A stretch of DNA of 64,000 bases from Eggerthella sinensis (GTDB lineage: Bacteria > Actinomycetota > Coriobacteriia > Coriobacteriales > Eggerthellaceae). Numbering within the stretch: the stretch's first letter is position 1; each line of letters starts with the position of its first letter. The notes under the pieces were generated by a model. That model was not told where the DNA came from and did not search any database. It saw only the letters and a program-made list of their open reading frames with translations. The stretch lies in assembly GCF_003339815.1 (NCBI RefSeq), contig NZ_PPTT01000002.1:1-64000 (forward strand), read 5' to 3'. The position numbers and the translations under genes are program-made. This document shows positions 44,901 through 54,002 of the stretch, in pieces.

Positions 44901-47900
44901 CACCCAACGCCCGTCCACGTTGCCGTAGGCGTCCTCGTGCTCGACGGTCGTGCCAGCCGCGAAGGCCGCGTCGACGTCGTAGGGCTGGCCGCTCACGTAC
45001 GCGTTGCCGTCGGTCGGCAACGTTTGGGCGTACTCGCCGTCGGGCGCGTTCGTCCATTCGTACGACACGCCGTATTCGTCGACCGCTACATCCTCGTACG
45101 TCCACGATCCGCCGACCGTCACGCCGCCCTCGACCATCGTGCCGTCGTGCTCGTCGTTCCAGCCGGAGAACGTCCAGCGGCCGTCCACGTTGCCGTAGGC
45201 GTCCTTGTGCTCGACGGTCGTGCCAGCCGCGAAGGAAGCATCCACCTGATAAGACTGGCCGCTCACGTACGCGTTGCCGTCGGTCGGAAGCGTCTGGGCG
45301 TACTCGCCGTCGGGCGCGCTCGTCCATTCGTATACCACGCCGTACGTCGGTACCGAAACGGCCGCGTACGTCCAAGAGCCGTTCACCTTGACATCGTCGT
45401 TACCCATAATGCCGTTGTTCGGGTCGTTCCACCCGCCGAACACCCAACGCCCGTCCACGTTGCCGTAGGCGTCCTCGTGCTCGACGGTCGTGCCAGCCGC
45501 GAAGGCCGCGTCGACGTCGTAGGGCTGGCCGCTCACGTACGCGTTGCCGTCGGTCGGCAACGTTTGGGCGTACTCGCCGTCGGGCGCGTTCGTCCATTCG
45601 TACGACACGCCGTGTTCGTCGACCGCAACTTCAACGTACGTCCAAGCTCCGGTCACTACCACGTCTTCGTCGCCCATGACTCCATCGTTCGGCGCGTTCC
45701 AACCGCCGAATGTCCAACGCCCGTCAACGTTGCCGTAGGCGTCCTTGTGCTCGACGGTCGTGCCATTGACGAAAACGCCATCGACATCGTACGGTTCGTT
45801 GTTCACGTAGCGCTGCGGGTCAACGGGAAGAGTCTGCTGATACTCACCCTCAGGAGCGTTTTCCCAAGCGTACGTCACGCCGTGATCGGCAACGGCGACG
45901 TTCTCGTATGTCCACGATCCGCCAATGACGACGCCCCCTTCGACCATCGTACCGTCATGGGCATCGGTCCAACCGGAGAAGGTCCAACGACCGTCGACGT
46001 TACCGAATGCGTCTTTGTGCTCGACGGTTACGCCAGCTGCGAACGTCGCGTCGACGTCGTAGGGCTGACCCTTCACGTATTCGTTTCCATCGGTGGGAAG
46101 CGTCTGGGCATAGTCGCCCATCGGCTCATTCACCCATTGATACACGACGCTGAAGGCAGACACTTCAACGGCGGCATACGTCCAAGTGCCCGTAATCACC
46201 ACGTTGTCGTTGGCCATGACGCCGCCATTCGGGTCGTTCCATCCCGAGAACGTCCAGCGTCCATCGACGTTACCATATATATCCTTATGCTCTACCACCG
46301 TGCTCGACGTGTAGCTGGCGTCAAGTCCGTAAGGCTCGCCGTTCACCAAGCCGCTCACGCCCGCGGGCTTCGATGCGCCTTCGGGAGCGTTATCTCCCCA
46401 ATCGTAGGTCACATCGTGCGTCGCAACCTCAACCGGCTCGTACGACCACGTTCCCCCTACCGTTACGTCGGAAGCTCCCATCATGCCCTTGTTCGGGTCA
46501 GTCCAACCGCTGAACATCCAACGGCCGTTCACATTGCCGAAATCGTCGTGCGTTTCAACCACGTCGTAGGTCGTCTGGTCGATCGCATACGGCTGACCCA
46601 GCACGTACCCGTTCGGATCGACTGGGATGCTGTACGTATCCAGCACCTCAGCGCCAGGAGTACCCCAGTCGTAATGCACCTTGTGCGTCTGTACCTCAAC
46701 AGCGGTGTGCGTCCACGAACCCGTGATGACCACGTCGCCTTCGCCCATAACGCCGTTGTTCGGATCGGTCCAACCGCTAAAGGTGTAATAACCGTTCACA
46801 TTACCGTACTGGTCTTTGGAGTCGATACGCATGCCAGCCGCATAGGTAGCGTCGACCTCATACTGCTGATTTTTGACATACTGATCGGGGTCCACCGGCT
46901 TCAATACGTCGTCGGGGATATTCTCAGTGCCCCAATCGTAGGTGACACCGTGCATCGCGACCGCCACCGGCTCATACGCCCACGAGCCGATAATCACGAT
47001 ATTTTCGTCGCCCATCGTGCCGTTGTTCGGATCGGTCCAACCGCTGAACGTCCAAACGCCCTTTACATTAGTATAGGCATCGAGTTCTTCAATGGTATAT
47101 CCGGCAGGATAGCTGCTCGAAACCTCGTATCCTTCGCCCTTGACGTACGTACGCTTGTCCAGGGGAAGCGTCGGGGCGTAGTCGCCCTCAGGAGCGTTTT
47201 CCCACTGATACGTGATCGAGTGCGTCGCAACCTCCTGATCCTCATACGTCCACATACCGGTCACCGTCACGTCGGATTCGCCCATGACCCCGTTGCCGGG
47301 ATCGGTCCACCCGCTGAACGTCCAGCGACCGTCCACGTTGCCGTAGGCGTCTTTGTGCTCAACGGTCATACTGTTCGTAAACGTCGCGTCGACGTCGTAG
47401 GGCTGGCCCTTGACGTATGTCGTCTCATCAACCGGAAGCGTCTGCTCATATTCGTCCGAAGGAACGTCCCCGTTCCATTCGTACTTCACCTTATGAGGTG
47501 CAGGTACAACTTCTTCGAAAGACCACGTGCCGCTCACCTTGATAGACTCTTCGTCCATGGTCCCATTGCCAGGATCCGTCCATCCGCTGAACGCGTACAC
47601 GCCGATGATGTTGCCGTACGCGTCATGAGTCTCGATGCGCGTCTCGTCCGTGTAGTTGGCATCAATACGGTACGGCTGGCCCTTCACAAGACCGATGATA
47701 TTCGACGGCAGTGATGCCCCGTCGGGAATGGAACCCGTCCAGTCGTACGTCACATCATGTTTCGCAACCGCGATCGATTCCCACGTCCACGTGCCGGTGA
47801 TCTTCACACCATCGTTGTCCATTACGCCATGATTCGGATCGTCCCACCCGCTGAACGTCCAACGGCCATCCACGTTGCCGTATGCGTCATGATGATCGAT

Positions 47901-50900
47901 CGTTGATTCAGGCGTGAATTGCTCGTCAACCTTATAAGGTTGATTTGGCACATACATATTCGGATCAACCGGCGCAGAAGGCTCATCGGCGCTGCTCGGC
48001 GTCTTGCCGTCCCACGTCCAATCGTACTCCACGCGATTCGACGGCACCGGAATACTCTGGTGCGTCCAAGTGCCCTTGATAGTCACATCATCCGTGATCG
48101 TGAGCGTTCCCGACGCATCCCAACCGCTGAAGGTGTAGACGTCGGTGACGTTGCCGTACGTGTCTTTCACGCTCACCTGATAGTTTTTAGCATACGTGGT
48201 ATCAACGACGAAGGATTCGTTGTACAAGAGATCGTCTTTGCCCGCAGGAAGTTCGACGCCATTCGGAACGCTTCCACTCCACTCGTAGGAGACTTCGTAC
48301 ACATTCTGCGTCGATTTCGCATACAGATCGAGCGAACGCGTCGTCCCTTCGAAGAGGCTGAGTTCGAGCGCACTACCGGCATTCACCTGCTCACCGTTCA
48401 TGCTCTCAGCCGTGTTCCACCCCGTATAGGTCGAGCCAAGCGCCGAAGGCAGCTCCCGAACCGCGAGGTTCTCGATCAGGTCGACGCCCGACGGCATCAC
48501 GATCGTGCCGGTTTGTCCAGACGAGATGGTACCCACCTGCGCCCCACCCACCGGCTCTGCCGTGCCCGACGTAACATCGAAATAATTGACCGCGTACTTG
48601 GGCGTGAGGTAGATGTCCACCGTGCTATTGCCAGCCACGTCGCCAAGCGAAACGGCTCCATCCGCGCCCTGCGCCAAGCCGCCATCGGAACGCACGACGG
48701 TATTGAGCACCCATTCATCGCTCGTGTTCGCCACAGCAAGGTTCACCTTGTTGTCGTATTGCCAGGCGAAGTACAGCTGTTCGGTGGCAACTTTTTGCTC
48801 AGGCTCCCACATGCCAGCCGTGATATCGCCCGTAAGCAAGGCATGATCAACCGTGCCGTTCACATCGATGTAGTGCGTCTTGACCGTCACCATGCCCTGG
48901 CGATATGCGCTTCCGTTAGCGGGATCGACGTTATTCACGCCAACGGTGCCGTCTGACAAGTCGTTACTCTGCGGACTGCCTGCGTACGCAACCCGAATGT
49001 ACATATTGTCGCGAGAGCCAGACGTATTCTTGTTGGTCAGGTCCCAATATAAGAAGTGTTTCGTGACCCCTTGGGGAGCCCCGTCGATACCAAGCTCCTT
49101 GAACTGGACTGTTTCAGGCATCCAATCCAAACGCGTGGGCGTAGCGGCAGGATCCGTGCCAGCCTTCACCTCGAACGTCGTGGGAGCACCCGCAGGATGA
49201 ACCTCGACCCACCCGATCTTCGAAGGATCGTTGTTTTCGTATGTCTGAACGTCGTAATAGACATCATACACATCGACCCAGATCGCATACACCGTCTTGT
49301 CGCCATCCATGACAATCGAGCTCATAGGCTCAAGCGAATCAGGATCGGTTGACCACCCCTTGAACGTGGCCTTCTTGTTGCTCAAACCGTCGCCTGAAGC
49401 GAACGTCGTGAACGTCGTGCCCTTCTCCATCTTGACCGCGCTCGGCGCCACGCCTGTGCCACCATTCAGGTCGTACGTGAGCGTGACCATCTTGGCAGTC
49501 TTCACCACAACACTGTGGTTCGAAGTCACCTTGGAAATCACAGGGTACACGTACGTGCCGTCAGAGCCAACCGCCTTTGCGATCTCGGACTCGCTCAATT
49601 CTCTGTTGTCGATTGCGATACTCTTGATGGCATAGCCTTCAGCAGGCGTGAATGCCATCGCCTTCGATGAAGACCCGCTGTACACCGTCTGCCCGCTATT
49701 GGTAACCGTACCGCCATTGTCAATGATGCCATTGATGTTATAGCGATCCTTGTACTTTGCGTACACGTTAATATCGTTAGTTACGTTGACGGCATCTTTG
49801 CCAACAGAGGTTCCACTGAGATAAGTCCAGGAATCGAACCCACCTTGACTGGTATCCGGAGCATTGTCGAGGATGTTAAAGCCGCTACCGTCTTGCACGA
49901 TCTCGGTCTTCACCAACTCGCCATTGTCGTAGTAGTTCACATTCCAGTACTTGCCCACGGTATACAGCATGCCATCGACGTGCCACGCCGTGCTCGTATT
50001 GATAATCTTGTACCAACGCACGCCCTGTGCTTCGCCAATGCTGATGTTGGCAATGTCAGCAATGGCATTAGCGCTTGGAGCGCTGGTAATGTAATCGTTG
50101 ACGTTTTTAGAACCGTCAAGCTTGTAGTCAATTGTTATATTGCCATCTGTCGTCTTAATACCACCTTGGCCGACATAATAGTAGTTACCGGAGTTATTAA
50201 TATCGCCACCGATATCCGTAACCGAAGGTTTCAACAAGAAGAATTCCGCCGTGGTCTCCTGACCGTATGAAGCTGTAGCTGAGATGGTATAAGTATTCCC
50301 ACTCTTGCTGAAAGCCGACTTGTTAATAGTAACGACCGATCCCAATGGATACGTGTCGTTATCAACCGTCCAGCCACTCAGCTTAGAGCCGTTATTCCAT
50401 ATCTGAACCTTCTCTTGCTTGTGGAGCTGGAACGTGATGGTACCGTCGCCGTTATCAACGCCCGAAACGGCATCGAGTTGGGTATTGCTGTTATGTCCAA
50501 CAGACGTATAGTTGATCTTCACGCGCACCGGAGACGCGTTCTCCGTCTTCTTCCACTGCGCGAAGAGCGAGACGTTCGAGCCCACTTCGATAGCATCGCC
50601 CGGTTCGAAGCTTTCGCCGCTACCGTCAGCGTTCGTCGTCCATTTCGTAAACGTATAGTTCGTGCTGTTATAGCCATCGATGGCATCGAATGTTTTCTCA
50701 GAAGGTGCCATCTGGTACACCGCATACGTATTCACGGCATCGACGATTTCGCCCTTGCCTGTCTTGCCGTCGTAGGTGAACTTCTTAGCATCAGTGGGAT
50801 AGTTCGAGTAGAACGATACCGTGTACGCAACCACCGTCACGACGAATTGGTTGGACACCACATTGCCCACCTTGGCGGTGATAACGGCCGAACCGCCTGA

Positions 50901-52481
50901 AACACCCGTGACCAGACCGTTGCCATCCACCGTAGCGGCGGCAGGATTGCTCGACGACCACGTAAGCTGCGGAGCACTAACGTTATCCGGGCTCACCGCG
51001 GCAGTCAGCTGCGTCGTTTGCCCCACGGCAACCGAAGAATCGCCTGACACAACGATGGCCTTGACACCCTGTCCATCGGAGACGATCTCGATTTCTATGT
51101 TGTCAGAGTTATTGCCATAATTGTGATAGACGGTGATATGGCCTTCGCTTATGCCCTTCAAAACCGCCTTGCCTTTGCCCTGATCGCTGATCGACGCATC
51201 GCTCGTACGGTCCCCCGGGAACACACTCCATTTGTGACCGTTGTTCGCACCCTTACCTAAGTCACTCTGAAGCTCAATCGACTTGCCTACGGTAACCGTC
51301 GAAGGGCCGGAGATCGACTTGCTCGAAACCTCCATACCGCCCACTACGTAAATCGTGAAGTGGTCGACATCGAAGCTCTGGATGGCGGTGTCGGCTTGAC
51401 GGGTGCCGATGGTTTCCACGGTGGACGCGTCGTCGCTGACGCGGTAGACGCCCACTTCGTCACCTTCGACGTTGCTGTCGAAGAAGCACACGTTCACGGC
51501 ACCTTCGGGCTGAATCTCGTTACCGTCGGCATCGAGCAGCGTCACGTCGATGGCCACGGCGTTCTCGAGCACCTTGCCCTGGCTCTCAACCTTTTCGGCC
51601 ACAGCATCAACGACGTCCTGACGATCAATCTGCACAGCTTGGACGGTGGTGCCTTCGGGGAGGATGCCTTCGGCGGCCGTCACTTTGACGGTGGTGCCGC
51701 CCACGGTGGCGTAGCCTTCGAACGCGGGGCTGCTCACGTCGGCCTCAACCTCGACGACCTCGTCGTCGACGGCAGGTGCCTCAACGGCGGACTCGTCGGC
51801 AACATCGGTGGCCGGCTTGTCGCCCTCCGGGGTCTCGACGTCTTCGGTTGCTTCGATCTTGGTGTCGCTCGTGATGGGCTTCGTTTCCACGGCGGGCTCA
51901 TCGGCGGCAACGGCCTTTGCCGTCGCGGTCACAACCAGGGTGCTGTCCACGTACTCGGCTGCGATGGTGGAGATGCCGTCCTGGGTGGTGACGGGCACGT
52001 CCGCGTTCGCAGCGTTCTTCGCGGTGATGGATTCCAGCTCGAAGCCGGTGTCGGCGCTGGCCGAGAACTGCAGCTCTTTGTGCAGCTCGGTGGTGAGGGT
52101 TTTACCGGAAAGCACCTGGTCCTTCACGGACACGTAGGCGTTCTCCATCTCGAACGTCACCACGGCCTCGTCGACGGCCGTGGTCACGAGCGGCTCCGAC
52201 GGCGTAGCCGCAGGAGCGTTCGTGTCGGATGCGTCGGATGCGGCGGCGTCGGTGCCGTGTTGCACGGCTTCGCTCACCGCTTGCTCATCGGAGGCATCGA
52301 CGGCCTGCTCGGACGCCTTGGCCGGCTGCTCGGTGGCAGTCTCGTCGGCCGGGGCTTGTTCGCCCTCGTTGCCGGCGAATGCAAAGATGTTCGTCATCGA
52401 CATGACGAGCACCACCGACATGAAGACAGCAATGAACTTGCCTTCAAACGTATTTTTCAAATCCAACATTCTCTCCAACAT
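42000..52481 (-). CDS. Giant cell-surface protein with about 21 SHIRT-like repeats
   Basis: 3,493 residues. The signal peptide has a hydrophobic core FIAVFMSVVLVMSMTNIFAF, then an Ala/Glu/Asp-rich region to about 240. A beta-rich domain (240-385) ends DVDHFTIYVVGG. Big2-like Ig domains lie at about 388-560 (ATVDGNGLVTGVSGGSAVIT). InlB-type B-repeat segments (about 560-1,390) include KKATFKGWSTD. About 21 tandem repeats of about 90 residues cover 1,394-3,254, each with VxYxW, YVxGQPYxVDA, DAYGNVDGRWTFSGW and MGxxDVxVTGxWTY, close to SHIRT domains, which act as rigid rods. A Thr-Pro run, two IGDNxTPLA motifs, a transmembrane helix (near 3,425-3,440), RRG and a cytoplasmic tail follow. There is no LPXTG. 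It probably projects an adhesive N-terminus away from the cell. Confidence 0.9.
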   Translation of the reverse strand: MLERMLDLKNTFEGKFIAVFMSVVLVMSMTNIFAFAGNEGEQAPADETATEQPAKASEQAVDASDEQAVSEAVQHGTDAAASDASDTNAPAATPSEPLVTTAVDEAVVTFEMENAYVSVKDQVLSGKTLTTELHKELQFSASADTGFELESITAKNAANADVPVTTQDGISTIAAEYVDSTLVVTATAKAVAADEPAVETKPITSDTKIEATEDVETPEGDKPATDVADESAVEAPAVDDEVVEVEADVSSPAFEGYATVGGTTVKVTAAEGILPEGTTVQAVQIDRQDVVDAVAEKVESQGKVLENAVAIDVTLLDADGNEIQPEGAVNVCFFDSNVEGDEVGVYRVSDDASTVETIGTRQADTAIQSFDVDHFTIYVVGGMEVSSKSISGPSTVTVGKSIELQSDLGKGANNGHKWSVFPGDRTSDASISDQGKGKAVLKGISEGHITVYHNYGNNSDNIEIEIVSDGQGVKAIVVSGDSSVAVGQTTQLTAAVSPDNVSAPQLTWSSSNPAAATVDGNGLVTGVSGGSAVITAKVGNVVSNQFVVTVVAYTVSFYSNYPTDAKKFTYDGKTGKGEIVDAVNTYAVYQMAPSEKTFDAIDGYNSTNYTFTKWTTNADGSGESFEPGDAIEVGSNVSLFAQWKKTENASPVRVKINYTSVGHNSNTQLDAVSGVDNGDGTITFQLHKQEKVQIWNNGSKLSGWTVDNDTYPLGSVVTINKSAFSKSGNTYTISATASYGQETTAEFFLLKPSVTDIGGDINNSGNYYYVGQGGIKTTDGNITIDYKLDGSKNVNDYITSAPSANAIADIANISIGEAQGVRWYKIINTSTAWHVDGMLYTVGKYWNVNYYDNGELVKTEIVQDGSGFNILDNAPDTSQGGFDSWTYLSGTSVGKDAVNVTNDINVYAKYKDRYNINGIIDNGGTVTNSGQTVYSGSSSKAMAFTPAEGYAIKSIAIDNRELSESEIAKAVGSDGTYVYPVISKVTSNHSVVVKTAKMVTLTYDLNGGTGVAPSAVKMEKGTTFTTFASGDGLSNKKATFKGWSTDPDSLEPMSSIVMDGDKTVYAIWVDVYDVYYDVQTYENNDPSKIGWVEVHPAGAPTTFEVKAGTDPAATPTRLDWMPETVQFKELGIDGAPQGVTKHFLYWDLTNKNTSGSRDNMYIRVAYAGSPQSNDLSDGTVGVNNVDPANGSAYRQGMVTVKTHYIDVNGTVDHALLTGDITAGMWEPEQKVATEQLYFAWQYDNKVNLAVANTSDEWVLNTVVRSDGGLAQGADGAVSLGDVAGNSTVDIYLTPKYAVNYFDVTSGTAEPVGGAQVGTISSGQTGTIVMPSGVDLIENLAVRELPSALGSTYTGWNTAESMNGEQVNAGSALELSLFEGTTRSLDLYAKSTQNVYEVSYEWSGSVPNGVELPAGKDDLLYNESFVVDTTYAKNYQVSVKDTYGNVTDVYTFSGWDASGTLTITDDVTIKGTWTHQSIPVPSNRVEYDWTWDGKTPSSADEPSAPVDPNMYVPNQPYKVDEQFTPESTIDHHDAYGNVDGRWTFSGWDDPNHGVMDNDGVKITGTWTWESIAVAKHDVTYDWTGSIPDGASLPSNIIGLVKGQPYRIDANYTDETRIETHDAYGNIIGVYAFSGWTDPGNGTMDEESIKVSGTWSFEEVVPAPHKVKYEWNGDVPSDEYEQTLPVDETTYVKGQPYDVDATFTNSMTVEHKDAYGNVDGRWTFSGWTDPGNGVMGESDVTVTGMWTYEDQEVATHSITYQWENAPEGDYAPTLPLDKRTYVKGEGYEVSSSYPAGYTIEELDAYTNVKGVWTFSGWTDPNNGTMGDENIVIIGSWAYEPVAVAMHGVTYDWGTENIPDDVLKPVDPDQYVKNQQYEVDATYAAGMRIDSKDQYGNVNGYYTFSGWTDPNNGVMGEGDVVITGSWTHTAVEVQTHKVHYDWGTPGAEVLDTYSIPVDPNGYVLGQPYAIDQTTYDVVETHDDFGNVNGRWMFSGWTDPNKGMMGASDVTVGGTWSYEPVEVATHDVTYDWGDNAPEGASKPAGVSGLVNGEPYGLDASYTSSTVVEHKDIYGNVDGRWTFSGWNDPNGGVMANDNVVITGTWTYAAVEVSAFSVVYQWVNEPMGDYAQTLPTDGNEYVKGQPYDVDATFAAGVTVEHKDAFGNVDGRWTFSGWTDAHDGTMVEGGVVIGGSWTYENVAVADHGVTYAWENAPEGEYQQTLPVDPQRYVNNEPYDVDGVFVNGTTVEHKDAYGNVDGRWTFGGWNAPNDGVMGDEDVVVTGAWTYVEVAVDEHGVSYEWTNAPDGEYAQTLPTDGNAYVSGQPYDVDAAFAAGTTVEHEDAYGNVDGRWVFGGWNDPNNGIMGNDDVKVNGSWTYAAVSVPTYGVVYEWTSAPDGEYAQTLPTDGNAYVSGQSYQVDASFAAGTTVEHKDAYGNVDGRWTFSGWNDEHDGTMVEGGVTVGGSWTYEDVAVDEYGVSYEWTNAPDGEYAQTLPTDGNAYVSGQPYDVDAAFAAGTTVEHEDAYGNVDGRWVFGGWNDPNEGVMGTSDVVVRGAWSYSSEDVNTHLVTYEWTGAPSGDGYAQPLPFDGNAYVNGQPYDVDATFANGTIVEHRDAYGNVDGRWTFGGWSDPNNGVMGDIDVTITGVWTYEDVAVGTHAVNYRWTGEPTDEYAQTLPIDGDTYVNGQGYDVDATFSNGTAVEHKDAYGNVDGRWVFGGWNDPNNGVMGNGDVVIEGSWSYESVTVDTHTVSYEWTGAPTGEYLQVIPFDGNAYVSGQPYDVDASFANGTTVEHKDAYGNVDGRWTFSGWNDPNAGVMGDNNVTVTGAWSYEALVVPAYGVAYEWTGEPTGEYAQALPTDAGLYVSGQSYQVDATFAAGTTVEHKDAYGNVDGRWIFGGWNDEHDGTMVEGGVTVGGSWTYEDVAVDEHGVSYEWTNAPDGEYAQTLPTDGNAYVSGQPYDVDAAFAAGTTVEHEDAYGNVDGRWTFSGWNDPSNGVMGENDVVVTGAWAYEAVTVDAHRVYYDWGTAAPEVLAVYTLPANGATYVNGQPYTVDATAYQPVNTHDAFGNINGVYTFSGWTDPGNGTMGNADITVQGAWSFQSVTVPAYGVSYDWGTDNIPGGAILPQSIDGLAFNQSYAVDGQYYAGYQVTDESGVYTFSGWTDPNNGVMGEQNTVISGRWTYEPAEYTVVYQWTNAPATAVIPSGGSFAYNAPFAVDTAFVPGTTVSDATGTWTFGGWDAEDFAVTGNVTITGAWEFAAAQYVVNFVDYEGTELGTGTYVYNDAVVAPATPTRPDEGTTQYAFAGWRDANGVLYTGTELPPVTGDMTYTAEYVASTTPPTPPTPVTPTPATPTPTPTPTPLPTPGTPPADNPLTPIIAPVVDALATAAETVIGDNATPLAQNTEPRETEIGDNETPLAGVHAWCWVHWYIILGIIVTAVYAACVALRRGLFSRKLKKYEDDLTGGGDPAPGAPSTDGDVAAPVMPKSVPAGATLAAGLGE
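42715..48300 (-). repeat. About 21 tandem SHIRT-like coding repeats with near-identical blocks
   Basis: A 5.6-kb in-frame array with a period near 270 bp. Outer units are diverged. Inner units share long identical DNA. 43558-43734, 44911-45087 and 45451-45627 are the same 177 bp, with one base difference in the middle copy. 43558-43813 matches 44911-45166 with one mismatch. Distances of 540 and 1,353 bp equal 2 and 5 units (plus one codon). This points to recent unequal exchange or gene conversion. Confidence 0.85.
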
Positions 52482-52929
52482 ATGATCACCCAGACTCTCG
52501 CCAGTTACGCTTGAACGGCCTTAGGGGCGGAAGATCCACTCCTCCGCGCAGCCATCCAAGCACATAAGACGTGTTGTATGCGTCAATGAGCTCATACGTT
52601 GTCGAATATGCTGAAGCATTATGCTCAAATGTGGTAGGTTCTCGGGCGAGTATCTTGCATGAAAGCACGCAAAACAAGGGCCTGAAAACCCACGCATATT
52701 CTACCACGATGAGTGACAAATGTATTCAAAATGACCTCATTAAATCGAAACTTACAAGCGCTTCTTTTCAACGATTATTTTCGCAGGTAAGCATCTGGTT
52801 TCCGACACTCCCCCCTGCGTATGTACAGCGTGCGTTCATGCGCGTTTCTTACGATGATATTCCCATCCCGAAGCCTTCCGCCAGGAAGGGTATAATGCCT
52901 CTGAGTACACTCCCTTATAGAGAGGTTGC
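52482..52929. other. AT-rich divergent intergenic region
   Basis: 448 bp between the giant surface protein gene (minus) and the transglutaminase-like gene (plus), clearly lower in GC than its surroundings. The surface-protein side (52482-52750) has TAGAAT near 52698-52703 as a possible -10, which would give a leader of about 210 nt, and short A/T-rich dyads, but no convincing -35 and no recognised riboswitch. The right end holds the promoter of the plus-strand gene. No credible gene was found inside. Confidence 0.5.
52874..52896 (+). promoter_or_regulatory. Promoter with operator-like dyad for the transglutaminase/pilus genes
   Basis: A perfect TATAAT (52891-52896) lies 33 bp before the ATG at 52930. 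A CCTTCC-gcca-GGAAGG dyad (52874-52889) fills the spacer right up to the -10, and no -35 match is found. This layout suggests regulator-dependent control. Confidence 0.5.
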
Positions 52930-53952
52930 ATGCGCACAATCGGCACCATAGCCGCAGGTCGCGGGCGACGCGCTAAAGCCGACGCGCCGCCGTTTTCGTG
53001 CGTACGCCTCTCCCGCAGCGCCGCACGCGCAACCTGCGCCGCGCTGCTCGCGGCGACGCTCGCCCTCAGCGGATGCGGCGCAACGACGCCAGACGGCCCG
53101 GGAAGCACCGGTTCAAACGGCGAAGGACAAACGAGCGGCGCGGCCTTCGAACGACCGGAACTCGCCCTCTCCCCTTTCGACGAAACCGCGGCCACCGGAA
53201 ACAACGGCGTGCTCTTCGACACCTCGCACCTATCGGAAGGCTACGTAGCCGTGCTGGCCACCTCGTCGGTGCGCCTCAAGTTCCAGGTATCGTCCAACGG
53301 TGTCGACTACTACTACGACCTGCCCAGCGACGGCACGCCCATTTCATGCCCCCTCACCGCGGGCAGCGGGTCGTACACGTTCACGGCGTGGGAGAACACG
53401 ACCGGGCAGCGCTACGCAGAGCTCGACAGCATCACCGATGTGGAAGTGTCGCTCGCGGACGAATTCCAACCGTTCATCCGGCCGAGCATCTACTGCGACT
53501 ACGACGCCTCGAGCAAGAGCACGAAGCTCGCCAACGATCTGACCGCCGACGCGCAGAACGAGGGCGACGTGCTGCGCAGCATCTACGACTGGATTGTTGA
53601 CGACATCGCATACAACGAGGGGAAAGCCGCGCAGCTTGCCGACGCGACGGGGTACCTTCCCAGCCCCGACGCCACCATCGACGAAGGCTCGGGCATCTGC
53701 TTCGACTACGCTTCGTTGGCGGCCGCCATGCTGCGCAGTCAAGGTATCCCCTGCAAAATTATCACGGGCTACGTTTCGCCCGATGATATATACCATGCTT
53801 GGAACATGGTGTATATTGACGGCACCTGGGTGGACGCCCGCATTGACGTCAAGCAGAACACGTGGACGCGCATCGACACGACGTTCGCCGCCGGAAGCGG
53901 ATCGGTCTATGTCGGGGACGGCACCACGTACACCGAGCAATTCACGTACTAG
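52930..53952 (+). CDS. Transglutaminase-like domain lipoprotein
   Basis: 340 residues. A basic N-terminus, a hydrophobic segment and a lipobox (LALSGC, Cys near 49) predict a membrane-anchored exported protein, followed by a Gly/Ser/Thr linker. The transglutaminase-like domain occupies about 200-330: RSIYDWIVDDIAYNEG, the Cys site GSGICFDYASLAAAMLRSQG, and the His site IYHAWNMVYIDGTWVDAR with the downstream Asp. All three catalytic-type residues are present. It may be a protease or crosslinker acting on surface proteins, for example the adjacent giant protein or pilus subunits (inference from position). GAGAGG lies 4 nt before the ATG. Confidence 0.88.
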   Translation: MRTIGTIAAGRGRRAKADAPPFSCVRLSRSAARATCAALLAATLALSGCGATTPDGPGSTGSNGEGQTSGAAFERPELALSPFDETAATGNNGVLFDTSHLSEGYVAVLATSSVRLKFQVSSNGVDYYYDLPSDGTPISCPLTAGSGSYTFTAWENTTGQRYAELDSITDVEVSLADEFQPFIRPSIYCDYDASSKSTKLANDLTADAQNEGDVLRSIYDWIVDDIAYNEGKAAQLADATGYLPSPDATIDEGSGICFDYASLAAAMLRSQGIPCKIITGYVSPDDIYHAWNMVYIDGTWVDARIDVKQNTWTRIDTTFAAGSGSVYVGDGTTYTEQFTY

Positions 53953-54002
53953 CACGAGCAGGCGATTCACGTATGAGCACGAGATAAAGGAGCGCGTAGG
54001 AC

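Noticed and set aside
41547-47714. A 2,055-codon open frame on the plus strand with a repetitive VNVAVGVLVLDGRA-type translation
   Set aside because: It lies entirely antisense to the small membrane-protein gene and the giant surface protein. Its repeats mirror the coding repeats, there is no ribosome site or promoter, and the composition is that of a mirror frame in GC-rich DNA. The minus-strand protein has a signal peptide, domains and an anchor.
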